A DNA stretch of 64,000 nucleotides, taken from positions 83,330 to 147,329 of IMG/VR virus record IMGVR_UViG_3300024503_000441; one strand, given 5' to 3'. Position numbers and translations under genes: made by a program. The notes under the pieces were generated by a model. The model saw only the letters and a program-made list of their open reading frames with translations, did not search any database and had not been told where the DNA came from. Within the stretch, counting starts at the first letter, position 1; each line of letters starts with the position of its first letter. Of this stretch, positions 32,110 to 39,335 are shown in pieces. The DNA comes from a virus.

Positions 32110-32729
32110 AGCGGCTGCTCCTTGGCTTCGGCACCCTCACGGATCCACTGTGTGAGCTCTTCCTCATTCTCACGCTCATACTCTTCCATGCACTCGCTGA
32201 TGCCAAAGCACTCATCCAAGTCCTCAGGAATCTCATCGCGGACCTGTTTGCTGGACATCTCGCTCAGGTCATAGTTGTCTTCACAGCCATCTTCAAAGAC
32301 GCCAGCGAAGCACATGCCGGGCTCATAATACATGGCTCGCACTTCATAGCCCTGCTCGGTCAGTTCTTGGTAAACGCCCACTGGAGGAGCCCAAGCACTG
32401 TCAAAGCCCACGCTCATGCTAGTGCCATCCTCGCTGACGTCTGCAGGGTTGCAGTCATCGCCACCCACATCCCACTTGGTGCCCCAACGGCTGGTCTGGA
32501 AACTATACCAATCAGCATGTCCATACTTCTCAAGGTTGGACTTCTGCTGTGCTTCGTGGGCCTCACGCTTGTCCTCGCCCATGAAGCCTGACACTGTGTC
32601 AGTGAGCTCTTTAGGAGTAGGAATCACATGCTGGCAAAACTCTCCACGATTGAATGCGTCTGCGAGAGCACGGATTTTCTCAGGGTCCTTGTGGCTGATT
32701 TCCACATAGTTGTTGCACCAGTTTGGCAT
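32106..32729 (-). CDS. YubB/Api92-family protein
   Basis: A 207-residue protein starting MPNWCNNYVEISHKD, the hallmark of the ferredoxin-like YubB/Api92 domain found in phages and plasmids. Conserved middle: SRWGTKWDVGG and GFDSAWAPPVGVYQELTE. A long acidic C-terminal extension follows. Biological role unknown. First gene of a three-gene operon behind its own promoter with AAGGAGCGAA leader. Confidence 0.85.
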   Translation of the reverse strand: MPNWCNNYVEISHKDPEKIRALADAFNRGEFCQHVIPTPKELTDTVSGFMGEDKREAHEAQQKSNLEKYGHADWYSFQTSRWGTKWDVGGDDCNPADVSEDGTSMSVGFDSAWAPPVGVYQELTEQGYEVRAMYYEPGMCFAGVFEDGCEDNYDLSEMSSKQVRDEIPEDLDECFGISECMEEYERENEEELTQWIREGAEAKEQPL

Positions 32730-32755
32730 AGGTTCGCTCCTTAAGTTAAGTTAGT

Positions 32756-32784
32756 ATTATACATCCAAAATCAGTCAAAGTCAA
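32756..32784 (-). promoter_or_regulatory. sigma70 promoter
   Basis: AGTTGACT, 17 bp, TATAAT; overlaps the end of the upstream gene. Confidence 0.8.
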
Positions 32785-32956
32785 CTGAACTCACTTCAAC
32801 ACCGTCTTCGATCTCTGTGTATAGATCGTAGATCTTACTCTGGATGATCTTCTTCTGGCCGGCTCTGATCGGGAGGGCCATGGCCAGTTCCTCGATCTGA
32901 TCCAAGAGTCCATCAATCGCTTGTAGATCATGACCAACTGCATTAAAATCTCTCAT
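32771..32956 (-). CDS. Small helical protein
   Basis: A 61-residue protein (MRDFNAVGHDLQAIDGLLDQ...), probably one helical hairpin. TAGGAG upstream of the ATG. Function unknown. Confidence 0.7.
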   Translation of the reverse strand: MRDFNAVGHDLQAIDGLLDQIEELAMALPIRAGQKKIIQSKIYDLYTEIEDGVEVSSVDFD

Positions 32957-32979
32957 ATCGCTCTCCTAAGTGTATGTGT

Positions 32980-33008
32980 ATTATACACTCAGCGTTTCAA
33001 AATGTCAA
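32980..33008 (-). promoter_or_regulatory. Consensus sigma70 promoter
   Basis: GGTTGACA, 17 bp, TATAAT, embedded in the last codons of the upstream gene. Confidence 0.85.
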
Positions 33009-33195
33009 CCAAATGTTGATTGGCCAAGTTCTGGTCTACCCGATCCACGAACCTCTGCTCGATCTCACGTGAGGCTCGATCGGCGATCTGGCTCACGGTC
33101 CTTAGGATCTTAGCCTGGGCCATCGCGGTCGTTTCCGGGGCACTCAGGGCATCCAGAGCGCGGCGTAGATAGTCCAGTTCCTCGGGCTTGATCAC
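32989..33195 (-). CDS. Small helical protein
   Basis: A 68-residue protein, all helical (EELDYLRRALDALSAPETTA). ATGA overlap with the upstream membrane protein gene. No domain. Confidence 0.7.
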   Translation of the reverse strand: MIKPEELDYLRRALDALSAPETTAMAQAKILRTVSQIADRASREIEQRFVDRVDQNLANQHLVDILKR

Positions 33196-33389
33196 TTGTA
33201 GGCCTCTGCATTCTGGATCATCATCGCGCCACAGCCCATGATCATCAATCCCACGGTAGAAACCAAGGCACCCAGCAAAAGACCGGAGTTGTCCAAGCTC
33301 TGCTCAATGCCGCCCACACCGAAGATCGTTACGAGCAGTCCTACGATAAAGCAGAACATTCCGGATTTTTCCATTGATGACTGTGTCAT
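33192..33389 (-). CDS. Two-TM membrane protein
   Basis: A 65-residue protein from ATG 33389 (MTQSSMEKSGMFCFIVGLLV). Two hydrophobic segments with a short polar turn. Its leader GGAGCGAATC is the perfect partner of the 3' UTR elements at 31211 and 38518. Confidence 0.75.
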   Translation of the reverse strand: MTQSSMEKSGMFCFIVGLLVTIFGVGGIEQSLDNSGLLLGALVSTVGLMIMGCGAMMIQNAEAYK

Positions 33390-33419
33390 TGATTCGCTCC
33401 TAAGTTGTTTAGTATGTGT

Positions 33420-33448
33420 ATTATACGACCAAAATACCAATCTGTCAA
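33420..33448 (-). promoter_or_regulatory. Consensus sigma70 promoter
   Basis: GGTTGACA, 17 bp, TATAAT on the minus strand. Confidence 0.87.
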
Positions 33449-33452
33449 CCGA

Positions 33453-33710
33453 TCAGCGCCAATCTTTTTTGTCGCCGTAGCGTTCGTTGTAGTCGTAGCC
33501 AGCCATGTATTCGGCCACGCTCTCAGGATCCGTAACCTCAACGCGGGGACCTGACTCGCCGCCAACTCCACCGTAGTGCGGCCGACGAGCCCGGCCGTAG
33601 TAAGAGTCTGCTGAGCCACGATCGTAGAGGCAACCGTGTTCTGAGCGCAGGAACTGCCAGCCCTTGAGGGCACGGACCACACGCTCTTGTTCTGAAATCT
33701 CTGGATACAT
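33453..33710 (-). CDS. Small hypothetical protein
   Basis: An 85-residue protein with helical N-terminus (EQERVVRALKGWQFLRSEHG) and Gly/Tyr/Arg-rich middle (DSYYGRARRPHYGGVGG). Leader AAGGAGCGAAG. Function unknown. Confidence 0.72.
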   Translation of the reverse strand: MYPEISEQERVVRALKGWQFLRSEHGCLYDRGSADSYYGRARRPHYGGVGGESGPRVEVTDPESVAEYMAGYDYNERYGDKKDWR

Positions 33711-33740
33711 TCTTCGCTCCTTTTATCTAACTATGATGCT

Positions 33741-33769
33741 AGTATAGCACCAAACGTCCAAACTGTCAA
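33741..33769 (-). promoter_or_regulatory. sigma70 promoter
   Basis: GGTTGACA, 17 bp, TATACT. Spacer nearly identical to that at 34030. Confidence 0.85.
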
Positions 33770-33779
33770 CCAAAATCCT

Positions 33780-33998
33780 TTAGCAGTCAGGGTCAAAATC
33801 GTGCCACTCCTGCATCTCGTCGGGTTGACCGTCGTAATCCGCATCAGAATCGCTGCTTAGGATTCGTTGGACTTCTTCTGGGGATACACCTAGCGTTTCG
33901 CTGATGGTTAGGATCGTGCCTTCGTCCTGGCCAAAATCATCACCCATATCGTGGGCCATGCTCATCACTTCCAGTTCCAGATTTGCAAAGTATCCCAT
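33780..33998 (-). CDS. Small acidic protein with helix-turn-helix-like motif
   Basis: A 72-residue protein. ISETLGVSPEEVQRIL (about 32-47) resembles a helix-turn-helix, followed by an acidic tail. The 34772 protein carries the same ISETLGV motif. May be small regulators or adaptor proteins. Confidence 0.72.
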   Translation of the reverse strand: MGYFANLELEVMSMAHDMGDDFGQDEGTILTISETLGVSPEEVQRILSSDSDADYDGQPDEMQEWHDFDPDC

Positions 33999-34023
33999 AA
34001 CTCGCTCTCCTTAGTATGCCTAC

Positions 34024-34052
34024 AGTATAGCACCAAAAATCCAAACTGTCAA
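34024..34052 (-). promoter_or_regulatory. sigma70 promoter
   Basis: GGTTGACA, 17 bp, TATACT on the minus strand. Confidence 0.85.
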
Positions 34053-34065
34053 CCAAAATCTGCAG

Positions 34066-34097
34066 AAAAGAAAAAGGTGTGGCTTTTATGCCACACC
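34066..34097 (-). terminator. Rho-independent terminator
   Basis: Minus strand GGTGTGGC-ATAAAA-GCCACACC followed by TTTTTCTTTT. It overlaps the last codons of the 34086 gene. Confidence 0.9.
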
Positions 34098-34328
34098 CGC
34101 CAGTTCCATAGCGTAGCGTTCCCAGTAATCGTCGCTGTCCTCAAACTCTTCTACGAGATCGTCGTATTCATCGATGATCTGCACGTATTCACCGCGCAGC
34201 TGGTAACGATACACATGATCGCCGTTTACGACCACGTCCCCTGATCTACGGCCCCCTACGAACTCGATCTGCTCACCATCGATGCTGTAGATCGTGCTGT
34301 TGTCGGTATACTTGAGATGGATATACAT
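34086..34328 (-). CDS. Small acidic hypothetical protein
   Basis: An 80-residue protein. Beta-rich N-terminal part (IHLKYTDNSTIYSIDGEQIEF) and acidic C-terminal helix (DEYDDLVEEFEDSDDYWERY). Its 3' end forms the terminator stem. Function unknown. Confidence 0.72.
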   Translation of the reverse strand: MYIHLKYTDNSTIYSIDGEQIEFVGGRRSGDVVVNGDHVYRYQLRGEYVQIIDEYDDLVEEFEDSDDYWERYAMELAGVA

Positions 34329-34354
34329 GGGCTTGCTCCTTTGTTTACCCGTGT

Positions 34355-34383
34355 AATGTAGCAGCTATAGCCCGAGCTGTCAA
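34355..34383 (-). promoter_or_regulatory. sigma70 promoter
   Basis: GGTTGACA, 17 bp, TACATT on the minus strand. Confidence 0.78.
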
Positions 34384-34393
34384 CCAATCTTTT

Positions 34394-34463
34394 TGCAGGG
34401 CTGGTATGCTGTACACGCATAGCTAGCCCCGGTCAATTCGCTGCAGAATTACCTTCGGGGTTT
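34394..34463 (-). ncRNA. Pseudoknot-like RNA element, copy 1
   Basis: Located across the 3' end of the 34449 gene. Two interleaved stems: CCCCG (34427-34431) with CGGGG (34456-34460), and TGCAG (34394-34398) with CTGCA (34441-34445). The core CCCCGGTCAATTCGC is identical at 42274-42288, where the same interleaving is stronger. Confidence 0.45.
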
Positions 34464-34772
34464 AAGAAGAGCCTGGCTCTCCTTGCGCAGCCTGCCCGCT
34501 TCCTTGTACATACGGTCAGCATCCTCAGCTAGGGCCTTAGATCGTTCCTGTGATAGTTTGCTGCCCCCAAACTCACGATCCACGTAGTACTGGATTAACC
34601 TATGCTTGATCATAGTAGGCAGGTCCATACCATAATCTTCCGGACAAACGAAACGGACAGGGCAACGGCCCCATCCGCCATATTCTAGGAACTCTGCGTA
34701 GTAGCGCCTATGATCTTTATTGTAAGCGTCGAAGGCCACTAAGGGCCTTGCGTAGAACTCTAGTTTACTCAT
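34449..34772 (-). CDS. Small hypothetical protein
   Basis: A 107-residue protein. Aromatic-rich first half (KDHRRYYAEFLEYGGWGRCP) and basic coiled-coil tail (DADRMYKEAGRLRKESQ). Stop lies inside the pseudoknot element. One-base overlap with the upstream 34772 gene. Confidence 0.72.
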   Translation of the reverse strand: MSKLEFYARPLVAFDAYNKDHRRYYAEFLEYGGWGRCPVRFVCPEDYGMDLPTMIKHRLIQYYVDREFGGSKLSQERSKALAEDADRMYKEAGRLRKESQALLKPRR

Positions 34773-34975
34773 TAACTGTTTACAGTTGAGTAAGGACTCA
34801 ACTCATCCTCTATTAGGTCAGGACCACAGCCGTCCTCATCATCGAGGCTGTTGCTAGCGAGCCAGTCATGGACCATGCTCACAGGCACTCCAAGGGTCTC
34901 ACTGATCATCCTAGGGCTAAGGCCTTCGATAAACAGTTGCTCGATCTCGTAAGCGATCTGATCTAGTCTGCTCAT
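34772..34975 (-). CDS. Small protein with helix-turn-helix-like motif
   Basis: A 67-residue protein. RMISETLGVPVSMVHDWL fits a helix-turn-helix of the transposase/regulator type, followed by an acidic tail. Related in motif to the 33780 protein. ATGA overlap with the upstream small membrane protein gene. Confidence 0.72.
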   Translation of the reverse strand: MSRLDQIAYEIEQLFIEGLSPRMISETLGVPVSMVHDWLASNSLDDEDGCGPDLIEDELSPYSTVNS

Positions 34976-35100
34976 CGTGCCATCTCCTGGGAAGTTGTCT
35001 TAACCTTATCAACACCATGATCTAGCATACGAGCTACGCCAGAGAATCCGACTTGCCCGAACACTATACCAGCTACAAAAACCACGACATATTTCAACAT
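34972..35100 (-). CDS. 42-residue small membrane protein
   Basis: MLKYVVVFVAGIVFGQVGFS... is an N-terminal membrane helix or signal anchor with a short polar tail ending SQEMAR. GGAGC ribosome site, own promoter, and ATGA overlap with the next gene support it as real although short. Confidence 0.7.
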   Translation of the reverse strand: MLKYVVVFVAGIVFGQVGFSGVARMLDHGVDKVKTTSQEMAR

Positions 35101-35132
35101 CTTGGTGCTCCTTTCTGTGTGTCAGTATCTAT

Positions 35133-35161
35133 ATTATACGATCAATCTATCAATCTGTCAA
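35133..35161 (-). promoter_or_regulatory. Consensus sigma70 promoter
   Basis: TTGACA, 17 bp, TATAAT. The spacer contains a direct repeat (GATTGATAGATTGAT). Confidence 0.85.
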
Positions 35162-35239
35162 GACCACTTACACGCATACGTGTAGCAGCGGGGCCTAGGG
35201 TACTGTGGCATTTTAGCCACAGCCCCTGGCACTCCCAAA
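35162..35239 (-). repeat. Intergenic hairpins and TAGGCCCCGCTGC repeat
   Basis: Downstream of the VWA gene: GTGGC-TAAAAT-GCCAC hairpin (without T tract), then TAGGCCCCGCTGC (35185-35197), shared with 42989, 43229 and 43561, then ACACG-TATG-CGTGT hairpin. Confidence 0.55.
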
Positions 35240-36442
35240 TCAGGCTACCTCTTTCTCGTAGATCACAGTCTGGCCAAAGGGTGACTCAGCCTGTGTGTTT
35301 CCTTTAACGATAAAGATAGTATCGCAGTAGTCTTCCTCACCCCAACTACCGCAGGGGTAACCGTCCGTAAACATGATAAACTTCTTGGGCTGGATGTTCT
35401 GCTCACGCATGAACTCCCAGTTGGCTTCGAACATAGTTCCACCACCGCCCTGAGGCTCGTAGTCTACCAAGTCTTCGACGTTGTCGTGAGTGATAGTCTT
35501 GTGGTTATAGATCTCTGTGTCAAAGCACCACAGGTTGATGCTGAAGTCCTCATACTGATCCATGATACCCTTGATCTCGCTCAAGAATACAGTTGCATCC
35601 TCGTGCCCAATACTGCCTGACATATCCATAGAGATAGCGATGTCGATAGTAGTGGCTTCCTTCATGCCTGGAAGCACCGCACCTGAGTGCATACTCTTGC
35701 GGTTAGGGCGGGTGAAGGAGTAGTCGTTGCGGATGATGCTTTGGATCTCTTGACGCACCAACTCACGCCAGCTGATCTTAGGCTCAGTCATGTCCTTGAT
35801 CATACGCATGATACCTGCAGGAGTCTTACCTGCACCAGCGGCCGCGGCACTCTGGATCATGGCCTCTTTGATCTCGTCTTTGATGCGTTGTGCATCCTCT
35901 TTGGAGATGCTAGGGCGACCATCCTTTTGATCTTCCTTGCCGTCCTTGCCGCCGCCATCGCCTTCCTTGATGTGCTCGTCGAGAAGGTCACCAAGTTGCT
36001 TCAAGAGCTGGTCCATAGGAATCTTCTCTGCCTTGGCATACAGATCATCGTAGATCTCTTCCCAGGCCATACCACGATACTTTGGATCGTAGCAGATCTT
36101 AACCTCAGTGATCTTCTCGCCGATACGCTCGTCGATAAGGATCTGATTAACAGCGAAGTCCTGTGCGATGTTAGACAGTTGACGATCGCGGCTACCAACA
36201 CGACCAAAGTGGTCAAAGATGCAGTGGCAGATCTCATGTGCAAACAGGAACTCTAGTTTCTTGATAGAAAGTTTCTCGATGAACTTCTTGTTATACATGA
36301 AGTCACGACCGTTAGTTGCCGCAGTCGGGCACCAGTCGCTGGCATCGAGCAGACGCATACGAGTAGCCATGTTGCCGAAGAACGGCTCCTTGAGTAGCAG
36401 TCCTACTCGGGCAGTTGTCAGTTTCTCTACGATCGGGTCCAT
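35240..36442 (-). CDS. VWA domain protein with HExxH metallopeptidase-like region
   Basis: A 400-residue protein. N-terminal DUF2201-type region with HEICH (H69-H73, HExxH zinc motif). A central charged linker (GDGGGKDGKEDQKDG) leads to a C-terminal von Willebrand A domain with MIDAS residues DMSGS and later TDG. Such proteins work with MoxR AAA ATPases as chaperone-like pairs, and the MoxR gene is directly upstream (36555). The target in the infected cell is unknown. Own promoter with AAGGAGCG leader. Confidence 0.9.
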   Translation of the reverse strand: MDPIVEKLTTARVGLLLKEPFFGNMATRMRLLDASDWCPTAATNGRDFMYNKKFIEKLSIKKLEFLFAHEICHCIFDHFGRVGSRDRQLSNIAQDFAVNQILIDERIGEKITEVKICYDPKYRGMAWEEIYDDLYAKAEKIPMDQLLKQLGDLLDEHIKEGDGGGKDGKEDQKDGRPSISKEDAQRIKDEIKEAMIQSAAAAGAGKTPAGIMRMIKDMTEPKISWRELVRQEIQSIIRNDYSFTRPNRKSMHSGAVLPGMKEATTIDIAISMDMSGSIGHEDATVFLSEIKGIMDQYEDFSINLWCFDTEIYNHKTITHDNVEDLVDYEPQGGGGTMFEANWEFMREQNIQPKKFIMFTDGYPCGSWGEEDYCDTIFIVKGNTQAESPFGQTVIYEKEVA

Positions 36443-36468
36443 AACACGCTCCTTCTTAGTATGCTTCT

Positions 36469-36497
36469 ATTATATGCTCTGTTTATTTATTTGTCAA
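36469..36497 (-). promoter_or_regulatory. Consensus sigma70 promoter
   Basis: GGTTGACA, 17 bp, TATAAT on the minus strand. Confidence 0.87.
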
Positions 36498-36500
36498 CCG

Positions 36501-36537
36501 AAAAAGGTGGGCGGGCGACCCTGAGAAGTCCCCGCCC
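36501..36537 (-). terminator. Rho-independent terminator
   Basis: Minus strand GGGCGGG ... CCCGCCC hairpin (36509-36537), then ACC and a T run. Separates the MoxR and VWA units. Confidence 0.8.
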
Positions 36538-36554
36538 TTTGGCGCTGGAGAGGT

Positions 36555-37637
36555 CTAGTTCTCCATGGCGCTCAAAACATACTTGCCAAAACGCTTATGG
36601 AACTCATCGAAGCTCTTCATCTTCGAAGCATCCAAAGGCAAGTCATAGTTGGTGAGCGCGGTCTTAGCACCCATAACTACCAGCTCAGTAGGGAAGTTAT
36701 CCATCATGTAGCGGAAGAAGTTATCGGCACCCTCGTCCCAGTTCTTGACCTTCTTGTCTGCACGATCCTTGAGCTCGTAGCAGAGGCTAACGGTCAAAGA
36801 ATACATCGCTGACACTTCCTTGATCTGGAGGTCCTTGACCTTGCCGTCGAGGATGTCACCAGCCTTAGGCATCTTGCCTGCGATCTTACGGTGAGCCATA
36901 AACTTCATGCTAAGGCCGTCACCAATAGCACCTGCGACCAGAGTGTGCAGGGTATCTTGATCAGTGTCATCGTCCTTGAGCAGATCGCTCACGAACACCC
37001 AAGAACGCGGAGTTGCGAAGCTCTTGCTAGGGCTCTTAGGATCGAAGTCGTAGAGGTCCTGCTTGGCAAAGCCCACATAACCTACCACATCAGGGTGGAC
37101 TTTGTTGAGCGTAGCCCAGTCTTGGAAGTCATCGAAGTCTACCTTCATCTCCAAGTGGACGAAGCGGTTAGCCAACGGAGCAGGCATACGGTAGGTAACA
37201 CCACGGTCACCTTCACGGTTACCAGCGGCGACTACGTCAACGCCTTTGGGCAGGACATAGGTGCCAACACGGCGATTAAGGATCAACTGATAGGCCGCGG
37301 CCTGAACAGCAGGAGGAGCGGAGTTAAGCTCGTCCAAGAAGATCACAGCAGTGGACTCAGGATCCACAGGCAGTTCTGCGGGCGGTGCCCACACCATCTT
37401 GCCTACATCTGCATTGTAATAGGGGATACCCTTGATGTCAGTGGGCTCCCAAAGAGCTAGGCGGACGTCGATGACCTCACGGTTGAGCTCATCAGCGATC
37501 TGCTTAACGACATCGGACTTACCAATGCCTGGAGGGCCCCACAGGAACACAGGGCGACGCACAGTCAGCGACTTGCGGATTGCCTTCTTGGCACCCTTAG
37601 GGCCAACTTGGCGAATAGAGATATCTTGCTTTGACAT
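36555..37637 (-). CDS. MoxR-type AAA+ ATPase
   Basis: A 360-residue ATPase. Walker A GPPGIGKS at residues 34-41, Walker B VIFLDELN near 98-105, sensor-1 VVAAGNRE and an arginine-containing PLANRFVHLEM. MoxR proteins remodel or insert cofactors into client proteins with a VWA partner, encoded next door. The pair is recurrent in phages of this type but its client is unknown. Confidence 0.92.
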   Translation of the reverse strand: MSKQDISIRQVGPKGAKKAIRKSLTVRRPVFLWGPPGIGKSDVVKQIADELNREVIDVRLALWEPTDIKGIPYYNADVGKMVWAPPAELPVDPESTAVIFLDELNSAPPAVQAAAYQLILNRRVGTYVLPKGVDVVAAGNREGDRGVTYRMPAPLANRFVHLEMKVDFDDFQDWATLNKVHPDVVGYVGFAKQDLYDFDPKSPSKSFATPRSWVFVSDLLKDDDTDQDTLHTLVAGAIGDGLSMKFMAHRKIAGKMPKAGDILDGKVKDLQIKEVSAMYSLTVSLCYELKDRADKKVKNWDEGADNFFRYMMDNFPTELVVMGAKTALTNYDLPLDASKMKSFDEFHKRFGKYVLSAMEN

Positions 37638-37684
37638 ACTAGACCTTTCTTTCTCAGGGTTAAAAACGCTCTCTCAGTATCATT

Positions 37685-37713
37685 ATTGTAGCACCAAGTG
37701 AGCTCTTTGTCAA
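37685..37713 (-). promoter_or_regulatory. sigma70 promoter
   Basis: GGTTGACA, 17 bp, TACAAT. The TGA in TTGACA is the stop codon of the 37710 gene. Confidence 0.83.
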
Positions 37714-38345
37714 CCAACTATTTTGACGTAGTTCAGTTGTGTTGTATTATCGCCACGGAGTGCCTTGACCTTGGCCTTGACCCGCACACTGCCCTCAAGG
37801 GCTTTGCCGAACCAGAAGTCCACGAAGCTCTCACCCATACGGGCGTTGACGCGATACTTGTCGAAGTTAGGGTTATACCTTGCGCTGACCACAGTGATCT
37901 CCCCGACGATGGTATCACCTACAGCAGCCTTGAGCTGCTCAGAGGCATAGATCTCTCGCTTGAGTTCCGTACGGGCCTGATCGCGCACAGCCACGCTGGG
38001 TAGGCAGCTGATAACAGCGAACTCGTACATGTTTTTACCTGTGAACTCTTCCATAGCAGCGATCTTCATAGCCGTGGTTTGGAAATCGTTCATCTTACCT
38101 GTGAGCGCCAACAGTGTGTAGGATTTGAAGTGATCCCGGGCGCTGCGGCCAGCAGCATAATCGGCCTCAGTGATCTGGCTGAAATCGCCCTCGCGGAGCC
38201 ATTGCTTGACCATAGCTTTGTTGGCTCGTTTATCAACTACGTAGCCTTCGTCAGTGTAACGGCCTTTGTCCTCTTTGAGGTACTCACCGTTGATGCGTTG
38301 GGCAGCGGCTGCGGCACCCCAAACTTGATCTGCTGTAAACTGCAT
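37710..38345 (-). CDS. Hypothetical protein
   Basis: A 211-residue protein. Helical N-terminal half and a C-terminal OB/beta-barrel-like part (VGEITVVSARYNPNFDKYRV ... VRVKAKVKALRGDN). No domain recognised. The barrel could bind nucleic acid. Own promoter and GGAGCGAG leader. Confidence 0.78.
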   Translation of the reverse strand: MQFTADQVWGAAAAAQRINGEYLKEDKGRYTDEGYVVDKRANKAMVKQWLREGDFSQITEADYAAGRSARDHFKSYTLLALTGKMNDFQTTAMKIAAMEEFTGKNMYEFAVISCLPSVAVRDQARTELKREIYASEQLKAAVGDTIVGEITVVSARYNPNFDKYRVNARMGESFVDFWFGKALEGSVRVKAKVKALRGDNTTQLNYVKIVG

Positions 38346-38375
38346 AGCTCGCTCCTATGTCCTAACTATGCCTCT

Positions 38376-38404
38376 ATTATACGGTATTTACTCAGGGCTG
38401 TCAA
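38376..38404 (-). promoter_or_regulatory. Consensus sigma70 promoter
   Basis: GGTTGACA, 17 bp, TATAAT on the minus strand. Confidence 0.87.
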
Positions 38405-38406
38405 CC

Positions 38407-38433
38407 AAAAAAACTGTTGTATTTTTGCAACAG
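38407..38433 (-). terminator. Rho-independent terminator
   Basis: Minus strand CTGTTG-CAAAAATA-CAACAG followed by TTTTTTT. The hairpin sequence recurs at 29119 on the plus strand. Confidence 0.8.
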
Positions 38434-38475
38434 GCGGGAGTGCCGGCGAGGTGTGGCTTTTATGCAACACAGGGC

Positions 38476-38504
38476 CAAAAAGAAAGGGCCCCTAAAGGAC
38501 CCTT
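38476..38504 (-). terminator. Rho-independent terminator
   Basis: Minus strand AAGGGTCC-TTTA-GGGGCCCTT with T-rich tract (TTCTTTTT). Ends the 38557 gene. A further hairpin (GTGTTGC-ATAAAA-GCCACAC, 38451-38470) lies between this and the 38414 terminator. Confidence 0.82.
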
Positions 38505-38517
38505 CCCAAAACCCGCC

Positions 38518-38532
38518 CCGGGAGCGAATCGG
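38518..38532 (-). repeat. 3' UTR element complementary to early-gene leaders, copy 2
   Basis: Minus-strand CCGATTCGCTCCCGG, identical to 31211-31225 and again located between a stop codon and a strong terminator. Confidence 0.7.
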
Positions 38533-38556
38533 CTTGGATTTTGAACCGATAAGCTC

Positions 38557-38829
38557 TTAGAGCGTAATGCCTAGAGCCTTAGCCTTGTAGCCAAGAGCAA
38601 CGATCTCACGGCTTGGCTTGCCCATGACGTATTCGGTAACAGTCACGCCATTACCAGCTGTACGGCTGTTAGCGTAAACAGCATAACCATGCTGACGAAT
38701 ACGGCTTGCTTCTGCAGCCAGGTTACCCACGCCAAAACGCTTCTCAGCTTGGCTTTGGGTTAGAGCAGCACCATTGTAGAGTGCATTGAAAACCTTGTAG
38801 GTCTTCGTATCTTTGTTGATGAACTTCAT
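38557..38829 (-). CDS. Small basic protein, winged-helix-like
   Basis: A 90-residue basic protein. TYKVFNALYNGAALTQSQAE, KRFGVGNLAAEASRIRQHGY and a following beta pair (VYANSRTAGNGVTVTEYVMG) fit a small winged helix. Likely DNA-binding regulator. It carries a 3' UTR element complementary to other leaders and a strong terminator. Confidence 0.78.
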   Translation of the reverse strand: MKFINKDTKTYKVFNALYNGAALTQSQAEKRFGVGNLAAEASRIRQHGYAVYANSRTAGNGVTVTEYVMGKPSREIVALGYKAKALGITL

Positions 38830-38882
38830 AGTTTGCCTTTTCCTTTAAAGTTAATATAGCTGTAGTTCAACAGCGTACCTTT

Positions 38883-38912
38883 ATATTACAACAACCTTAC
38901 CGCAAAGGTCAA
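38883..38912 (-). promoter_or_regulatory. sigma70-type promoter
   Basis: TTGACC, 18 bp, TAATAT. Leader with AAAGGAAAAGG ribosome site differs from the common AGGAGCGAA leader. Confidence 0.6.
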
Positions 38913-38916
38913 TGGC

Positions 38917-39120
38917 TTATTTTGCCGTTTTAACACGCACCTGGGGCACTGCCATCAAAATAGCAGCGGCCAACCACGTCCAAAAGGTGAACGGGATCTC
39001 ATGCGTAGCACCAAACAGCGTGTTCCACGCCCAAATAACGGCCAGTGGACCAATCGCGATAAAGAATATAATCAGAGCTAGAAGCCCTACGAGTTTAAAC
39101 AGAGTGTTCATGATCTTCAT
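38917..39120 (-). CDS. Small two-TM membrane protein
   Basis: A 67-residue protein with two hydrophobic helices (LFKLVGLLALIIFFIAIGPL and FTFWTWLAAAILMAVP). Overlaps the upstream zinc-binding protein gene by 26 bases. Common type in T4-like phages; function unknown. Confidence 0.75.
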   Translation of the reverse strand: MKIMNTLFKLVGLLALIIFFIAIGPLAVIWAWNTLFGATHEIPFTFWTWLAAAILMAVPQVRVKTAK

Positions 39121-39334
39121 CCTTACACATTATTTTAGCCAGCTCAGCTTCGAGCTCCTTCTTGTTCTGGCGCTTGCGACGCAGAGCTGTACCACCCATG
39201 TAGACCCTTGAGTAGTGCTCTGCGCAGTAGCTCTTGCCTGGCATCACGGCACTCAGGCAAGTGAACAGATCTGTGTCACGGACTGGGTCCTTGTCGGGCC
39301 CAATCCATTGACATGTTTTGGGTGTCCATTCCAT
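39095..39334 (-). CDS. Small zinc-binding protein (GcrA-like motif)
   Basis: A 79-residue protein. C-x-W...D-x-F-x-C...G-x-x-Y-C-x-x-H (TCQWIG, LFTCLSA, KSYCAEH) resembles the zinc-binding C-terminal motif of GcrA regulators, followed by a basic helix. The helix-turn-helix half of GcrA is missing. It may bind DNA or RNA polymerase; not established. Confidence 0.7.
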   Translation of the reverse strand: MEWTPKTCQWIGPDKDPVRDTDLFTCLSAVMPGKSYCAEHYSRVYMGGTALRRKRQNKKELEAELAKIMCKDEDHEHSV

Positions 39335-39335
39335 G

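Noticed and set aside
35687-36256. 189-residue plus-strand frame opposite the VWA gene
   Set aside because: Antisense shadow: no ribosome site or promoter, and the opposite strand has clear HExxH and VWA motifs.
36891-37460. 189-residue plus-strand frame opposite the MoxR gene
   Set aside because: Antisense shadow of a well-supported ATPase; composition follows the reversed codons.
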